Made by a program: the position numbers and the translations under genes | The notes under the pieces: model-generated | The model's database searches: none | Told to the model about the DNA's origin: nothing | The model's input: the letters and a program-made list of their open reading frames with translations, nothing else | Source: Enterobacter_D sp963521185 | GTDB taxonomy: Bacteria > Pseudomonadota > Gammaproteobacteria > Enterobacterales > Enterobacteriaceae | Assembly: GCA_963521185.1 (NCBI GenBank) | Contig: CAUQTV010000001.1 | Coordinates: forward strand, 124,001-188,000 | Direction of reading: 5' to 3' | Length of the DNA: 64,000 nucleotides | Shown: positions 44,712-53,718 of the stretch, one piece after another | Numbering within the stretch: position 1 is the stretch's first letter | Layout: each line of letters opens with the position of its first letter

Positions 44712-45683
44712 ATGATAATTACTGTTTTACTTTCAACTTTTAATGGTGAAAACTTCCTCTTAGAGCAATTAGATTCTTTGCGTAGTCAAACTTACAGTGA
44801 GTTTAAAGTCTACATACGAGATGATGGTTCTACAGATAATACTTTGAGTATTTTAGAAAGTTATTGTAGTAAAGATTCTCGTTTTATTCTGATAAATTCC
44901 GGTGGTAATGTTGGTTGTGCTGAATCATTTTTGAAGTTGATGTCATCTATAGAGTCCGATGTCTATATGTTTTGTGATCAGGATGATGTTTGGCTAAAAG
45001 ATAAAATAGCACGCGTCTATAGTCATTTTTCTAAGGTTGAAGACAATAGTATACCGCAACTATATCATTCAGATTTGATTGTTGTTGATGAAAAATTAGA
45101 CGTTCTTAATAACTCATTTCTGAAACATCAATCCTTTAACGCTTATGACTCAATGGCTAAGAATAACCTTTACATCCAAAATTTTGTAGTCGGGTGTACT
45201 ATGGCTGTAAATTCGGCTTTAGCCGATAAAATATCAAAAAAATTAACTGACCACAAAAGTATTGCAATGCATGATTGGTGGGCGGCACTCGTTGCAAAGT
45301 CGTTTGGAACCATTCACTTTGATGATGAGAAAACAATTTTATATCGTCAGCATTCTAAGAACGTCTTAGGTGCGCAACCTAATACATTGAGAAGATTTAT
45401 TCGTTCTTTAATTTCTGGTAATGGTCTGGAACGTGTAGATCGTTTTCGAAGCATAGTTGTTAAACAAGCAGAAAGTTTTATTCGCATTTATGCTGATGAA
45501 CTTCCAGAGGATGCTGTGACTAAATTGAAACTGGTGATTAATGGGCTTGGCGTCCGAGCCAGTTTTAAATCACTAGTTACATGCTTTTTTAATGGTATTT
45601 ATATGCAAGGATATAAACGCAACTTTGCATTAATATATTCTGTATTAATTAGTAATTATGTAACGCACTCAAGAAATAAATGA
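44712..45683 (+). CDS. GT2 glycosyltransferase, rhamnosyltransferase-like, O-antigen
   Basis: A 323-residue GT-A enzyme with MIITVLLSTFNGENFLLEQL, the donor-site RDDGSTDNTL and the metal site CDQDDVWLKDK. The CDQDDVW form is common in rhamnosyltransferases of Shigella and Klebsiella O clusters, and dTDP-rhamnose is made here, so rhamnose is a reasonable donor. ATG 44712 was chosen; an in-frame codon at 44661 lies inside wzy. Confidence 0.85.
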   Translation: MIITVLLSTFNGENFLLEQLDSLRSQTYSEFKVYIRDDGSTDNTLSILESYCSKDSRFILINSGGNVGCAESFLKLMSSIESDVYMFCDQDDVWLKDKIARVYSHFSKVEDNSIPQLYHSDLIVVDEKLDVLNNSFLKHQSFNAYDSMAKNNLYIQNFVVGCTMAVNSALADKISKKLTDHKSIAMHDWWAALVAKSFGTIHFDDEKTILYRQHSKNVLGAQPNTLRRFIRSLISGNGLERVDRFRSIVVKQAESFIRIYADELPEDAVTKLKLVINGLGVRASFKSLVTCFFNGIYMQGYKRNFALIYSVLISNYVTHSRNK

Positions 45684-45722
45684 ATTGGTGTGCAGTGAAA
45701 TTTAATTTTTTAAGTATATAAA

Positions 45723-46778
45723 ATGAAAAAAATATCGATTGTGGGCACCGCAGGGATTCCGGCGTGTTACGGTGGTTTTGAATCATTAGTTGAAAATTTA
45801 ACTTTGTATTCCAATAAAAATATTGCTTATAGTGTGTTTTGCTCATCATTTCATTATAATAAAAAGTTGAAAAGGCATAATAATGCTGAGCTGATATATG
45901 TTCCTTTAAAAGCTAATGGAATGCAAAGTATAGTATATGATATTGTCTCGTTGATGATCTGTATATTTAAGCGCACAGATGCTCTTTTAATATTGGGTGT
46001 TTCTGGTTGTGTTTTTTTGCCAGTTTTTAAGGTTTTTTCGCCTAAGTGCAAAATTATCACTAATATAGATGGCCTCGAATGGAAACGAGATAAGTGGGGC
46101 AGGTTTGCTAAATGGTTTTTGAAAAAGTCAGAATCCTTTGCAATAAAGTATTCAGATAAAATTATTACGGATAACGAAGCAATAAGTGAATATGTGAGAA
46201 ATACCTACAATGATGAAAGTTGTGCTATCGCCTATGGTGGAGATCATGCTTTATCGTATGCTATTGAAGGTATAACCCGTAAAGATTATTTTTTGTCTTT
46301 ATGTAGGATCGAGCCGGAAAATAATGTGCATCAAATTTTATCTGCATTTTCAGAAAATGGATTTCACATAAAATTCATCGGAAATTGGAATGCAAGCGAA
46401 TATGGGCGAAAATTAAAAGAAAAGTATAGTGATTATCAAAACATAGAAATTATTGATCCTATTTATGATTTGGGCTTGTTATATAAATACCGCGCCGAAT
46501 GCATAGGGTATGTACATGGACATTCGGCGGGGGGCACAAATCCGTCATTAGTGGAAATAATGCACTTTGGGGTTCCTATAATAGCATTCGATTGCACTTT
46601 TAATCGATATACTACAGAAAATAAGGCCTGTTATTTCTCTTCAGTTGATGAATTAAATGCACAAGTCAATTTATTGCTTAGTAATAGTAGTTTTAGTCCT
46701 GGTGAGCAGATGAAAGAAATTGCTAATAGGCGTTATACGTGGAAAGTTATCGTTGAAGAGTATGAAAAAACTTATTAA
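45723..46778 (+). CDS. GT4 glycosyltransferase with DUF1972, probable rhamnosyltransferase
   Basis: A 351-residue GT-B enzyme. The start KKISIVGTAGIPACYGGFESLVENL is the DUF1972 signature found in WchF/Cps2T-type rhamnosyltransferases. The C-terminal donor site reads HGHSAGGTNPSLVEIMHFGVPIIAF with the conserved glutamate. Last gene of the O-antigen block; the AT-rich composition ends soon after its stop. Confidence 0.86.
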   Translation: MKKISIVGTAGIPACYGGFESLVENLTLYSNKNIAYSVFCSSFHYNKKLKRHNNAELIYVPLKANGMQSIVYDIVSLMICIFKRTDALLILGVSGCVFLPVFKVFSPKCKIITNIDGLEWKRDKWGRFAKWFLKKSESFAIKYSDKIITDNEAISEYVRNTYNDESCAIAYGGDHALSYAIEGITRKDYFLSLCRIEPENNVHQILSAFSENGFHIKFIGNWNASEYGRKLKEKYSDYQNIEIIDPIYDLGLLYKYRAECIGYVHGHSAGGTNPSLVEIMHFGVPIIAFDCTFNRYTTENKACYFSSVDELNAQVNLLLSNSSFSPGEQMKEIANRRYTWKVIVEEYEKTY

Positions 46779-46811
46779 TAATTCTTTGTAAGTTTTTATG
46801 GCAAATTTTTC

Positions 46812-46832
46812 TATAATCTATGCAGATATAAT
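46812..46832 (+). promoter_or_regulatory. Two tandem TATAAT hexamers, gnd promoter region
   Basis: Perfect TATAAT words at 46812-46817 and 46827-46832, 15 bases apart, lie upstream of gnd in a 141-base gap. Neither has a good -35. The following leader, with CACACCTGACAGGAGTATGTA before the ATG, closely resembles the E. coli gnd leader as I remember it, where the region controls growth-rate dependent expression. Confidence 0.45.
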
Positions 46833-46919
46833 TTCAATTGAAGTTCAGAAGAAGTTAACATCTAAGACACATTCAAGCCGCGCACGCGTCGCGGTGACCA
46901 CACCTGACAGGAGTATGTA

Positions 46920-48326
46920 ATGTCCAAGCAACAGATCGGCGTCGTCGGTATGGCAGTGATGGGGCGCAACCTGGCGCTCAACATCGAAAGCCGCGGTTAT
47001 ACCGTCTCCATCTTCAACCGTTCCCGTGAGAAAACTGAAGAAGTTGTTGCCGAGAATCCAGGCAAAAAGCTGGTGCCTTACTATACCGTACAAGAGTTTG
47101 TTGAATCTCTTGAAACACCGCGTCGTATCCTGTTAATGGTGAAAGCGGGCGCAGGTACTGATGCTGCCATTGACTCCCTGAAACCGTATCTGGAAAAAGG
47201 CGATATCATAATTGACGGGGGTAACACCTTCTTCCAGGACACCATCCGTCGTAACCGTGAACTCTCCGCAGAAGGCTTTAACTTCATTGGTACCGGCGTT
47301 TCCGGTGGTGAAGAGGGCGCGTTGAAAGGCCCTTCCATTATGCCCGGTGGGCAGAAAGAAGCCTATGAACTGGTTGCCCCAATCCTGACGAAAATTGCCG
47401 CCGTCGCAGAAGATGGTGAACCCTGCGTGACTTACATTGGCGCTGATGGCGCGGGCCACTATGTCAAAATGGTTCACAACGGGATTGAATACGGCGACAT
47501 GCAGCTGATTGCTGAAGCGTATTCACTGCTAAAAGGTGGCTTAAATCTTTCTAACGAAGAGCTGGCGCAGACCTTCACCCAGTGGAATGAGGGCGAGCTG
47601 AGCAGCTACCTGATTGACATCACTAAAGACATCTTCACCAAAAAAGACGAAGACGGTAAGTACCTGGTGGATGTGATTCTGGATGAAGCGGCGAACAAAG
47701 GCACCGGTAAATGGACCAGCCAGAGCTCTTTGGATCTCGGTGAACCGCTGTCGCTGATCACCGAGTCTGTATTTGCACGTTACATCTCCTCGTTAAAAGA
47801 GCAGCGCGTTGCAGCTTCCAAAGTGCTGACTGGCCCCCAGGCGAAACCTGCTGCTGATAAAGCCGAGTTCATTGAGAAAGTGCGTCGCGCGTTATACCTT
47901 GGCAAAATTGTCTCTTACGCTCAGGGCTTCTCTCAATTACGTGCAGCGTCCGAAGAGTACAATTGGGATTTGAATTACGGCGAAATCGCGAAGATTTTCC
48001 GTGCTGGTTGCATTATCCGTGCGCAGTTCCTGCAGAAAATTACTGATGCTTACGCGCAAACGCCAGCAATTGCTAACCTGCTGCTGGCACCTTACTTCAA
48101 GCAAATTGCCGATGAGTATCAGCAAGCGCTGCGTGACGTGGTGGCTTACGCCGTTCAGAATGGGATCCCGGTTCCGACCTTCGGCGCTGCTGTTGCTTAC
48201 TATGACAGCTACCGTGCCGCTGTGTTGCCAGCTAACCTGATTCAGGCGCAGCGTGATTACTTCGGTGCGCATACCTATAAACGCACTGATAAAAACGGCG
48301 TATTCCATACGGAATGGCTGGATTAA
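46920..48326 (+). CDS. gnd: Gnd, 6-phosphogluconate dehydrogenase
   Basis: Oxidative pentose phosphate pathway: 6-phosphogluconate to ribulose-5-phosphate, CO2 and NADPH. The 468-residue family length is exact. It has GMAVMGRNLALNIESRG for NADP, the GTGVSGGEEGA and KMVHNGIEYGDMQL motifs, and the DLNYGEIAKIFRAGCIIRA signature. Composition returns to core-like values here. Because gnd borders O-antigen clusters, it is often mosaic by recombination. Confidence 0.97.
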   Translation: MSKQQIGVVGMAVMGRNLALNIESRGYTVSIFNRSREKTEEVVAENPGKKLVPYYTVQEFVESLETPRRILLMVKAGAGTDAAIDSLKPYLEKGDIIIDGGNTFFQDTIRRNRELSAEGFNFIGTGVSGGEEGALKGPSIMPGGQKEAYELVAPILTKIAAVAEDGEPCVTYIGADGAGHYVKMVHNGIEYGDMQLIAEAYSLLKGGLNLSNEELAQTFTQWNEGELSSYLIDITKDIFTKKDEDGKYLVDVILDEAANKGTGKWTSQSSLDLGEPLSLITESVFARYISSLKEQRVAASKVLTGPQAKPAADKAEFIEKVRRALYLGKIVSYAQGFSQLRAASEEYNWDLNYGEIAKIFRAGCIIRAQFLQKITDAYAQTPAIANLLLAPYFKQIADEYQQALRDVVAYAVQNGIPVPTFGAAVAYYDSYRAAVLPANLIQAQRDYFGAHTYKRTDKNGVFHTEWLD

Positions 48327-48350
48327 TCTGATTTAAGAAACGCATGAATG

Positions 48351-48382
48351 AAAGCCCGGTTAATACTTCCGGGCTTTTTTTT
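48351..48382 (+). terminator. Intrinsic terminator of gnd
   Basis: AAAGCCCGG (48351-48359), a nine-base loop, CCGGGCTTT (48369-48377) and a T-run to 48382. Well placed 25 bases after the gnd stop. Confidence 0.88.
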
Positions 48383-48440
48383 ATCGAAATTCCCCATGAG
48401 ACAGTAACATAGCGTCTGCATTTTCAGAAAAAGCTCATAA

Positions 48441-48587
48441 TTTACAATCACTCATAGAAATTCTGTTCAGATTCCTTACCTTGACAGCCCGGCGCTTAAA
48501 GAGTTAAAAATTCAGCAGTTATTAAATTTAGTGATGGCAAGTAAGTCATCTTCAGACACTCAACTTAAGAAGCTGCTTAGCGAATGA
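48441..48587 (+). pseudogene. Possible 3' remnant of a lost gene between gnd and ugd
   Basis: After a TAA at 48438-48440 there is an open frame of 48 codons ending in TGA at 48585-48587, which overlaps the ugd start as ATGA. The tail reads SPALKELKIQQLLNLVMASK and ends LKKLLSE, a plausible helical protein terminus. There is no full-length start; the longest in-frame ATG (48534) leaves 17 residues. It could be the coupled end of a former gene in front of ugd, or chance. The gap otherwise holds the gnd terminator and presumably the ugd promoter. Confidence 0.35.
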
Positions 48588-49750
48588 AAATAACAATCTC
48601 CGGTACAGGTTACGTTGGTCTTTCAAACGGCATTCTAATCGCCCAGCACCACGAGGTGGTGGCGTTGGATATCGTACAGGCTAAAGTAGATATGCTTAAT
48701 CAAAAGGTTTCTCCGATTGTAGATAAGGAGATTCAAGAGTATCTTGAAACTAAGCCTTTAAAATTTCGTGCAACGACTGATAAGCATGATGCTTACAAAA
48801 ATGCGGATTTTGTCATTATCGCTACACCTACCGATTATGACCCGAAAAGCAATTACTTTAATACGTCGAGCGTCGAAGCCGTTATCCGAGATGTTATCGA
48901 AATAAATCCTGACGCCCTAATGATCATAAAATCGACGGTGCCGGTTGGGTTTACGCAATCAATCAAAGATAAATTCGGTATAGATAACATACTCTTCTCG
49001 CCTGAATTTTTGCGGGAAGGGAAGGCGCTTTACGATAACTTGCATCCTTCACGTATTGTTATCGGTGAACGTTCTGAGCGTGCGAAGCGATTTGCTTCTC
49101 TGTTACAGGAAGGGGCGATTAAGAAAGATGTTCAGGTTCTTTTCACTGACTCGACAGAAGCTGAAGCCATCAAGCTGTTCGCGAATACTTATCTCGCCAT
49201 GCGGGTAGCTTATTTCAATGAGCTGGACAGCTATGCAGAAAGCCTTGGGTTAAATACTCGTCAAATCATCGAAGGCGTTTGTCTGGATCCTCGCATTGGC
49301 AACCATTACAATAACCCTTCATTTGGTTACGGCGGTTACTGTCTGCCAAAAGACACGAAACAGTTGCTGGCGAACTATCAGTCGGTTCCAAATAACATTA
49401 TTTCCGCCATTGTGGATGCAAATCGCACCCGCAAAGATTTTATTGCAGACTCAATACTCGCTCGTAAACCAAGAGTCGTTGGCATCTACAGACTGATCAT
49501 GAAAAGTGGTTCAGACAACTTCCGTGCCTCGTCCATCCAGGGGATCATGAAGCGAATCAAGGCGAAGGGCGTTCAGGTTATCATCTATGAACCGGTTATG
49601 AAGGAAGATGAATTTTTCTATTCTCGGGTGGTGCGCGATCTTGACGCCTTCAAACAGGAAGCAGATGTCATCATCTCCAACCGAATGGCCAAAGAATTGA
49701 TAGATGTTGAAGACAAAGTGTATACCCGCGATCTTTTTGGCAGCGACTAA
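48584..49750 (+). CDS. ugd: Ugd, UDP-glucose 6-dehydrogenase
   Basis: Makes UDP-glucuronate for colanic acid and, after further steps, for aminoarabinose on lipid A. The 388-residue protein has ISGTGYVGLSNGILI for NAD, the EFLREGKAL block, and the catalytic cysteine at residue 253 in YGGYCLPKDTKQLL. This is the single-domain-type Ugd of enterobacteria, distinct from the TviB-like enzyme at 38404. A clear terminator follows. Confidence 0.97.
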   Translation: MKITISGTGYVGLSNGILIAQHHEVVALDIVQAKVDMLNQKVSPIVDKEIQEYLETKPLKFRATTDKHDAYKNADFVIIATPTDYDPKSNYFNTSSVEAVIRDVIEINPDALMIIKSTVPVGFTQSIKDKFGIDNILFSPEFLREGKALYDNLHPSRIVIGERSERAKRFASLLQEGAIKKDVQVLFTDSTEAEAIKLFANTYLAMRVAYFNELDSYAESLGLNTRQIIEGVCLDPRIGNHYNNPSFGYGGYCLPKDTKQLLANYQSVPNNIISAIVDANRTRKDFIADSILARKPRVVGIYRLIMKSGSDNFRASSIQGIMKRIKAKGVQVIIYEPVMKEDEFFYSRVVRDLDAFKQEADVIISNRMAKELIDVEDKVYTRDLFGSD

Positions 49751-49757
49751 GCGCAGC

Positions 49758-49769
49758 GTGGGTAGCGTG
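49758..49769 (+). promoter_or_regulatory. ops-like word after ugd
   Basis: GTGGGTAGCGTG matches the ops core GGCGGTAGCGTG at 10 of 12 positions and starts seven bases after the ugd stop. No JUMPstart flank is present, so function is doubtful. Confidence 0.25.
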
Positions 49770-49790
49770 ATCCACGATGAGCTTGCCCGG

Positions 49791-49823
49791 ACCGCTCAAT
49801 GAGATCCATTGAGCGGTTGTTTT
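49791..49823 (+). terminator. Intrinsic terminator of ugd
   Basis: ACCGCTCAATG (49791-49801), loop AGATC, CATTGAGCGGT (49807-49817), then TGTTTT: an 11-pair perfect stem. The remaining gap to wzzB (to 49998) is AT-rich and should hold the wzzB promoter; I could not fix it. Confidence 0.88.
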
Positions 49824-49998
49824 ACTACCTCGATGTAAATTTTGCTTAAGCCCCGGTTTAACCCTGTGCATTACATCTTCTGCTGCTTTATCAACCGGTA
49901 ACACAATTAAACGTATTCCTATACACAGAAAAATTGCTTTCCGTAAACTATAATGACATTTATATTGCACGCGGGCATTTTTTCTCATTAGGGCTGTT

Positions 49999-50979
49999 AT
50001 GACACACAACGATAATAAGATAGTCAGAGGAAATCAGGACTCTGAACAGATTGATTTGATTGACCTTATTTTTCAACTTTGGCGCGGCAAGTGGGTAATC
50101 GCTATCTTTATGGCAGTAGCCGTAGTGGTGGCGGGTGCTTATGTGACGTTGGCGAAAGAAAAGTGGACATCCACGGCGGTCATTACCATGCCGGACGTAG
50201 GTCAAATCGCCGGTTACACCAATGCGATGACCATTCTTTACGGCGATACTAAAGTTAATGTCATCGACCTACAGCAGCGCGTCATCGGGCGCTTCAGTTC
50301 TTCATTTTCTGCACTGTCTGAGTCATTAAAAAATCAGGCGGAACCCGAAAAACTGACCATCGACACGGCCGTTAAAGGTCAGCCGCTCCCACTTAGCGTC
50401 AGCTATCAGGGGGATTCCGCTGAGAATGCGCAGAAAAAGCTGGCAGAATATATTCAGCAGGTTGATGAACAGATTGCCGAGGAGCTGGATCAGGATCTCG
50501 CGGTGAACATGAAGTCCCGACAAACGGAGCTAGAGGCCTCTTTGAGCACCCAGGAAAAAGTGGCTCAGGAGCAAAAAAATCTGCGGATACAGCAAATTAC
50601 CCAGGCCCTTACCGTTGCCAATGAGTCTAACGTCAAAGCGCCGCAGGCGCAGCAAAGTGAAGAGCTGACGCAGGACACGCTCTTCCTGTTAGGGAGCGCG
50701 GCGCTGGAATCAATGATCAAAAACGAGGCAACGCGTCCGTTAGTGTTCTCTGAAGACTACTATAAAACCCGACAAAATCTGCTGGATATTCAGCGAATTA
50801 AACCTGATCCTGACAATATGCACGCCTACCGTTACGTGATGAAACCCACGCAGCCGCTGTTCCGTGACAGCCCAAAACGTACGTTGACCCTGTTGCTGGC
50901 GATCATTTTAGGCGGGCTGATTGGGTCCGGTGTGGTTCTCGCCCGTAATGCAATGCGGAATTACCAACCCAAAGCATAA
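49999..50979 (+). CDS. wzzB: WzzB (Cld/Rol), O-antigen chain-length regulator
   Basis: Inner-membrane polysaccharide co-polymerase that, with Wzy, sets the modal O-chain length. The 326-residue protein has the usual two membrane helices (about 30-52 and 292-312) around a periplasmic coiled-coil body, and the Pro-rich MKPTQPLFRDSPKRTLTLLLAIILGG motif before the second helix. It ends against hisI in convergent orientation with a shared terminator. Confidence 0.95.
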   Translation: MTHNDNKIVRGNQDSEQIDLIDLIFQLWRGKWVIAIFMAVAVVVAGAYVTLAKEKWTSTAVITMPDVGQIAGYTNAMTILYGDTKVNVIDLQQRVIGRFSSSFSALSESLKNQAEPEKLTIDTAVKGQPLPLSVSYQGDSAENAQKKLAEYIQQVDEQIAEELDQDLAVNMKSRQTELEASLSTQEKVAQEQKNLRIQQITQALTVANESNVKAPQAQQSEELTQDTLFLLGSAALESMIKNEATRPLVFSEDYYKTRQNLLDIQRIKPDPDNMHAYRYVMKPTQPLFRDSPKRTLTLLLAIILGGLIGSGVVLARNAMRNYQPKA

Positions 50980-50984
50980 GCTAA

Positions 50985-51017
50985 AAAAAACCGGGCTACT
51001 CTTTAGCCCGGTTTTTT
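50985..51017. terminator. Bidirectional terminator, wzzB and his operon
   Basis: AAAAAACCGGGCTA (50985-50998), loop CTCTT, TAGCCCGGTTTTTT (51004-51017): a perfect stem with an A-run and a T-run, so it works for both convergent transcripts. Confidence 0.92.
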
Positions 51018-51027
51018 CACTGAAATT

Positions 51028-51639
51028 TTATTTGTGACGCTGGCGCAGGTTCTCAATCACCGCCGTCAGGTCCAGCTCTTGATCCTGTAGCAGCACCAGC
51101 AGGTGATACATCAAATCAGAGGCTTCGTTGGTCAGCTCAAAGCGGTCGTTAACGGTCGCGGCCAGCGCGGTTTCCACGCCTTCTTCTCCCACCTTCTGGG
51201 CAATACGTTTAGTGCCGCTGGCGTAGAGCTTCGCTGTATATGAGCTTTCCGGATCGGCTGTTTTACGCGCCGCCAGCAGCTGTTCCAACTGATAGAGGAA
51301 CAGCCATTGATGGCTGGTTTCACCAAAGCAGCTGGAGGTGCCTTTATGGCAGGTCGGACCAACGGGATCCACCAGCACCAGCAGCGTGTCGTTATCGCAA
51401 TCCACCGTCATGTTAATTACGTTAAGGAAATTGCCTGAGGTTTCACCTTTGGTCCACAGGCGCTGCTTAGTGCGTGAGAAAAAGGTTACTTTGCCACTTT
51501 CCAGCGTTTTCGCCAGCGCGTCCTGATTCATGTAACCCAGCATTAAAACTTCGCCGGATACCGCGTGCTGCACCACGGCGGGTAGCAGTCCGTCGGTTTT
51601 TTCCCAGTCCAGCTGCGCGCGTTGTTGCTCTGTTAACAT
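51028..51639 (-). CDS. hisI: HisI (HisIE), phosphoribosyl-AMP cyclohydrolase / phosphoribosyl-ATP pyrophosphatase
   Basis: Steps 2 and 3 of histidine synthesis in one 203-residue protein. N-terminal cyclohydrolase half with the zinc/metal residues in MTVDCDNDTLLVLV and GPTCHKGTSSCF; C-terminal pyrophosphatase half with GEEGVETALAA and NEASDLMYHLLVLL. Last gene of the operon; the start overlaps hisF by seven bases. Confidence 0.97.
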   Translation of the reverse strand: MLTEQQRAQLDWEKTDGLLPAVVQHAVSGEVLMLGYMNQDALAKTLESGKVTFFSRTKQRLWTKGETSGNFLNVINMTVDCDNDTLLVLVDPVGPTCHKGTSSCFGETSHQWLFLYQLEQLLAARKTADPESSYTAKLYASGTKRIAQKVGEEGVETALAATVNDRFELTNEASDLMYHLLVLLQDQELDLTAVIENLRQRHK

Positions 51640-52409
51640 ACCCTAATCTCCACGCCCTGTAGTGCCAGGTACGCTTTCAGTTCGCCAATATTAATAATCT
51701 GTTTGTGGAACACGGACGCCGCCAGCGCACCGTCAACGTCGGCATCGCGGAACGCTTCATGGAAGTGCTCCATCGTACCGGCCCCGCCGGAGGCAATCAG
51801 CGGCACGTGGCAGACCTCGCGCACACGGCGCAGCTGTTGCAGATCGTAGCCGTTACGTACACCGTCCTGGTTCATCATGTTCAGCACGATTTCACCCGCC
51901 CCGCGCTTTTGCACTTCCTGCACCCAGTCCAGGGTTTCCCATTGCGTCACGCGGGTACGGGACTCATCACCGGTGTACTGGTTCACATGGTATTTACCGG
52001 TTTGTTCGTCAAACCAGGTATCAATACCCACCACGATACACTGCACGCCGAAGCGATCCGCAAGACGGGTGATAAGTTCAGGATCGGCCAGCGCTGGCGA
52101 GTTGATCGAAATTTTGTCGGCACCAAAGGTGAGGATTTTTGCGGCGTCTTCGGCGGATTTAATGCCACCGGCTACGCAGAAGGGAATATCGATCACTTCC
52201 GCCACGCGGGACACCCAGCTTTTATCCACCACGCGGCCATCGCTGGAGGCGGTGATATCATAGAACACCAGCTCGTCCGCGCCTTCGTCAGCGTAGCGTT
52301 TTGCCAGCGGAACGATATCACCAATGATTTCGTGATTGCGAAACTGCACGCCTTTCACCACCTGGCCGTCACGCACGTCCAGGCAAGGGATTATCCGTTT
52401 TGCCAGCAT
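51633..52409 (-). CDS. hisF: HisF, cyclase subunit of imidazole glycerol phosphate synthase
   Basis: TIM-barrel subunit that uses ammonia from HisH to close the imidazole ring, releasing AICAR. The 258-residue length is normal. The first catalytic aspartate is Asp11 in RIIPCLDVRDGQVVKG. Start overlaps hisA by 19 bases. Confidence 0.97.
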   Translation of the reverse strand: MLAKRIIPCLDVRDGQVVKGVQFRNHEIIGDIVPLAKRYADEGADELVFYDITASSDGRVVDKSWVSRVAEVIDIPFCVAGGIKSAEDAAKILTFGADKISINSPALADPELITRLADRFGVQCIVVGIDTWFDEQTGKYHVNQYTGDESRTRVTQWETLDWVQEVQKRGAGEIVLNMMNQDGVRNGYDLQQLRRVREVCHVPLIASGGAGTMEHFHEAFRDADVDGALAASVFHKQIINIGELKAYLALQGVEIRVC

Positions 52410-53128
52410 TGAATCGCCTCCGTCACGTTAAATTTTCCTTCCAGCAGCGCACGACCCACAATCACGCCGCGCACGCCCGTCCCCCGCAGGGCGGCGATAT
52501 CGTGAATGTCGCCAATCCCCCCGGATGACTGAAATGCCACCTGCGGATAACGCGCGCACACTTCTTCGTAAAGTGAAACGTTAGATCCGGCCAGCGTGCC
52601 ATCGCGGGAGATATCGGTGCACAGCACGTGTTTCAGGCCGACCGGCAGATACTTCTCCACCAGTTCCTCTAAAGTTACGCCCGAGTTCTCCTGCCAGCCG
52701 CTGACGGCGACCTGCTTACTGCCGTGCTCATCAATGCGCACATCCAGCGCCAGCACCAGCGCGTCAGCGCCAAAGCGGGTAAACCAGCCTTTCACGATCT
52801 CCGGCGATTTTACCGCCGTAGAGCCGACCACCACACGTGCCACACCGGCGTCGAGCAGCGCGGCCACGTCCTCTTCGCTGCGCACGCCACCGCCGACCTG
52901 GACCGGCACATTCACCCCGGCGACCAGCGTTTTGATCAGCGCAATCTGACGCTTTAGCGGATCTTTAGCGCCGGTTAAATCCACCAGATGCAGGACCTCT
53001 GCGCCCTGTGCGGCATATGCCTGCAGGCGCGGCAGCGGGTCGTTGCCGTAATCGCGCTGCGTGCCGTAATCACCCTGATGGAGACGCACAACCGTGCCGT
53101 CAATTAAATCTAAAGCCGGAATAATCAT
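52391..53128 (-). CDS. hisA: HisA, ProFAR isomerase
   Basis: TIM-barrel isomerase converting ProFAR to PRFAR. The start ATG 53128 gives 245 residues beginning MIIPALDLIDGTVVRLHQG, with catalytic Asp7. A longer frame begins at 53251, but its first 41 codons lie in hisH and show no family match. The hisH stop and hisA start overlap (TGATG). Confidence 0.97.
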   Translation of the reverse strand: MIIPALDLIDGTVVRLHQGDYGTQRDYGNDPLPRLQAYAAQGAEVLHLVDLTGAKDPLKRQIALIKTLVAGVNVPVQVGGGVRSEEDVAALLDAGVARVVVGSTAVKSPEIVKGWFTRFGADALVLALDVRIDEHGSKQVAVSGWQENSGVTLEELVEKYLPVGLKHVLCTDISRDGTLAGSNVSLYEEVCARYPQVAFQSSGGIGDIHDIAALRGTGVRGVIVGRALLEGKFNVTEAIQCWQNG

Positions 53129-53718
53129 CACATCTCCAGGAAGTTTTTCAGCAGTTGCGCGCCAGCGGCACCCGAGCGTTCCGGGTGAAACTGCACGCCA
53201 TAGAAATTGTCTTTCTGCACGGCGGCGGTGAAAGGCTCGCCATAGTGGCACTGGGCGATGGTCCAGGTATTCACCGGCATCGCGTAGCTGTGCACAAAAT
53301 AAAAATAGGCACCATCTTCAATGCCGCGAAACAGTCGGTCACCGGCTTTCGGGTAGACGCGGTTCCAGCCCATGTGCGGCAGCGGCAGACCCACATCGTT
53401 AAACTTCGGCACCTCCTGATCGATAATGCCGAGCAGCGCAACGCCGTTGTTCTCTTCACTGCGACTGCCCAACAGCTGCATGCCGAGGCAGATGCCCAGC
53501 ACCGGCTGAGTACAGGCTTTAATCAGATCGGCCAGTTCGCGCTCATGGATCTGATCCATGGCCGCCTGCGCGGTACCCACGCCCGGCAGAAACAGTTTAT
53601 CCGCCCGCAACACCACGTCGGGATCGCGACTGACCAGCGGATCGTAGCCATGGCGCAGGATCGCAGACTTTACCGAATTCAGGTTAGCGCAGCCGGTATC
53701 CAGGATCACCACGTTCAT
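53128..53718 (-). CDS. hisH: HisH, glutaminase subunit of imidazole glycerol phosphate synthase
   Basis: Class I glutamine amidotransferase that supplies ammonia to HisF. Cys77 is in GICLGMQLLG and the His/Glu pair is in VQFHPERSG. ATG 53718, overlapping the hisB stop as TGATG, gives the 196-residue E. coli length; a second ATG directly upstream at 53721 adds one residue. Confidence 0.97.
   Translation of the reverse strand: MNVVILDTGCANLNSVKSAILRHGYDPLVSRDPDVVLRADKLFLPGVGTAQAAMDQIHERELADLIKACTQPVLGICLGMQLLGSRSEENNGVALLGIIDQEVPKFNDVGLPLPHMGWNRVYPKAGDRLFRGIEDGAYFYFVHSYAMPVNTWTIAQCHYGEPFTAAVQKDNFYGVQFHPERSGAAGAQLLKNFLEM

Noticed and set aside
52391..53251. 41-residue N-terminal extension of HisA
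   Set aside because: It overlaps hisH fully, and the TGATG junction plus the MIIPALD start fix the true beginning at 53128.
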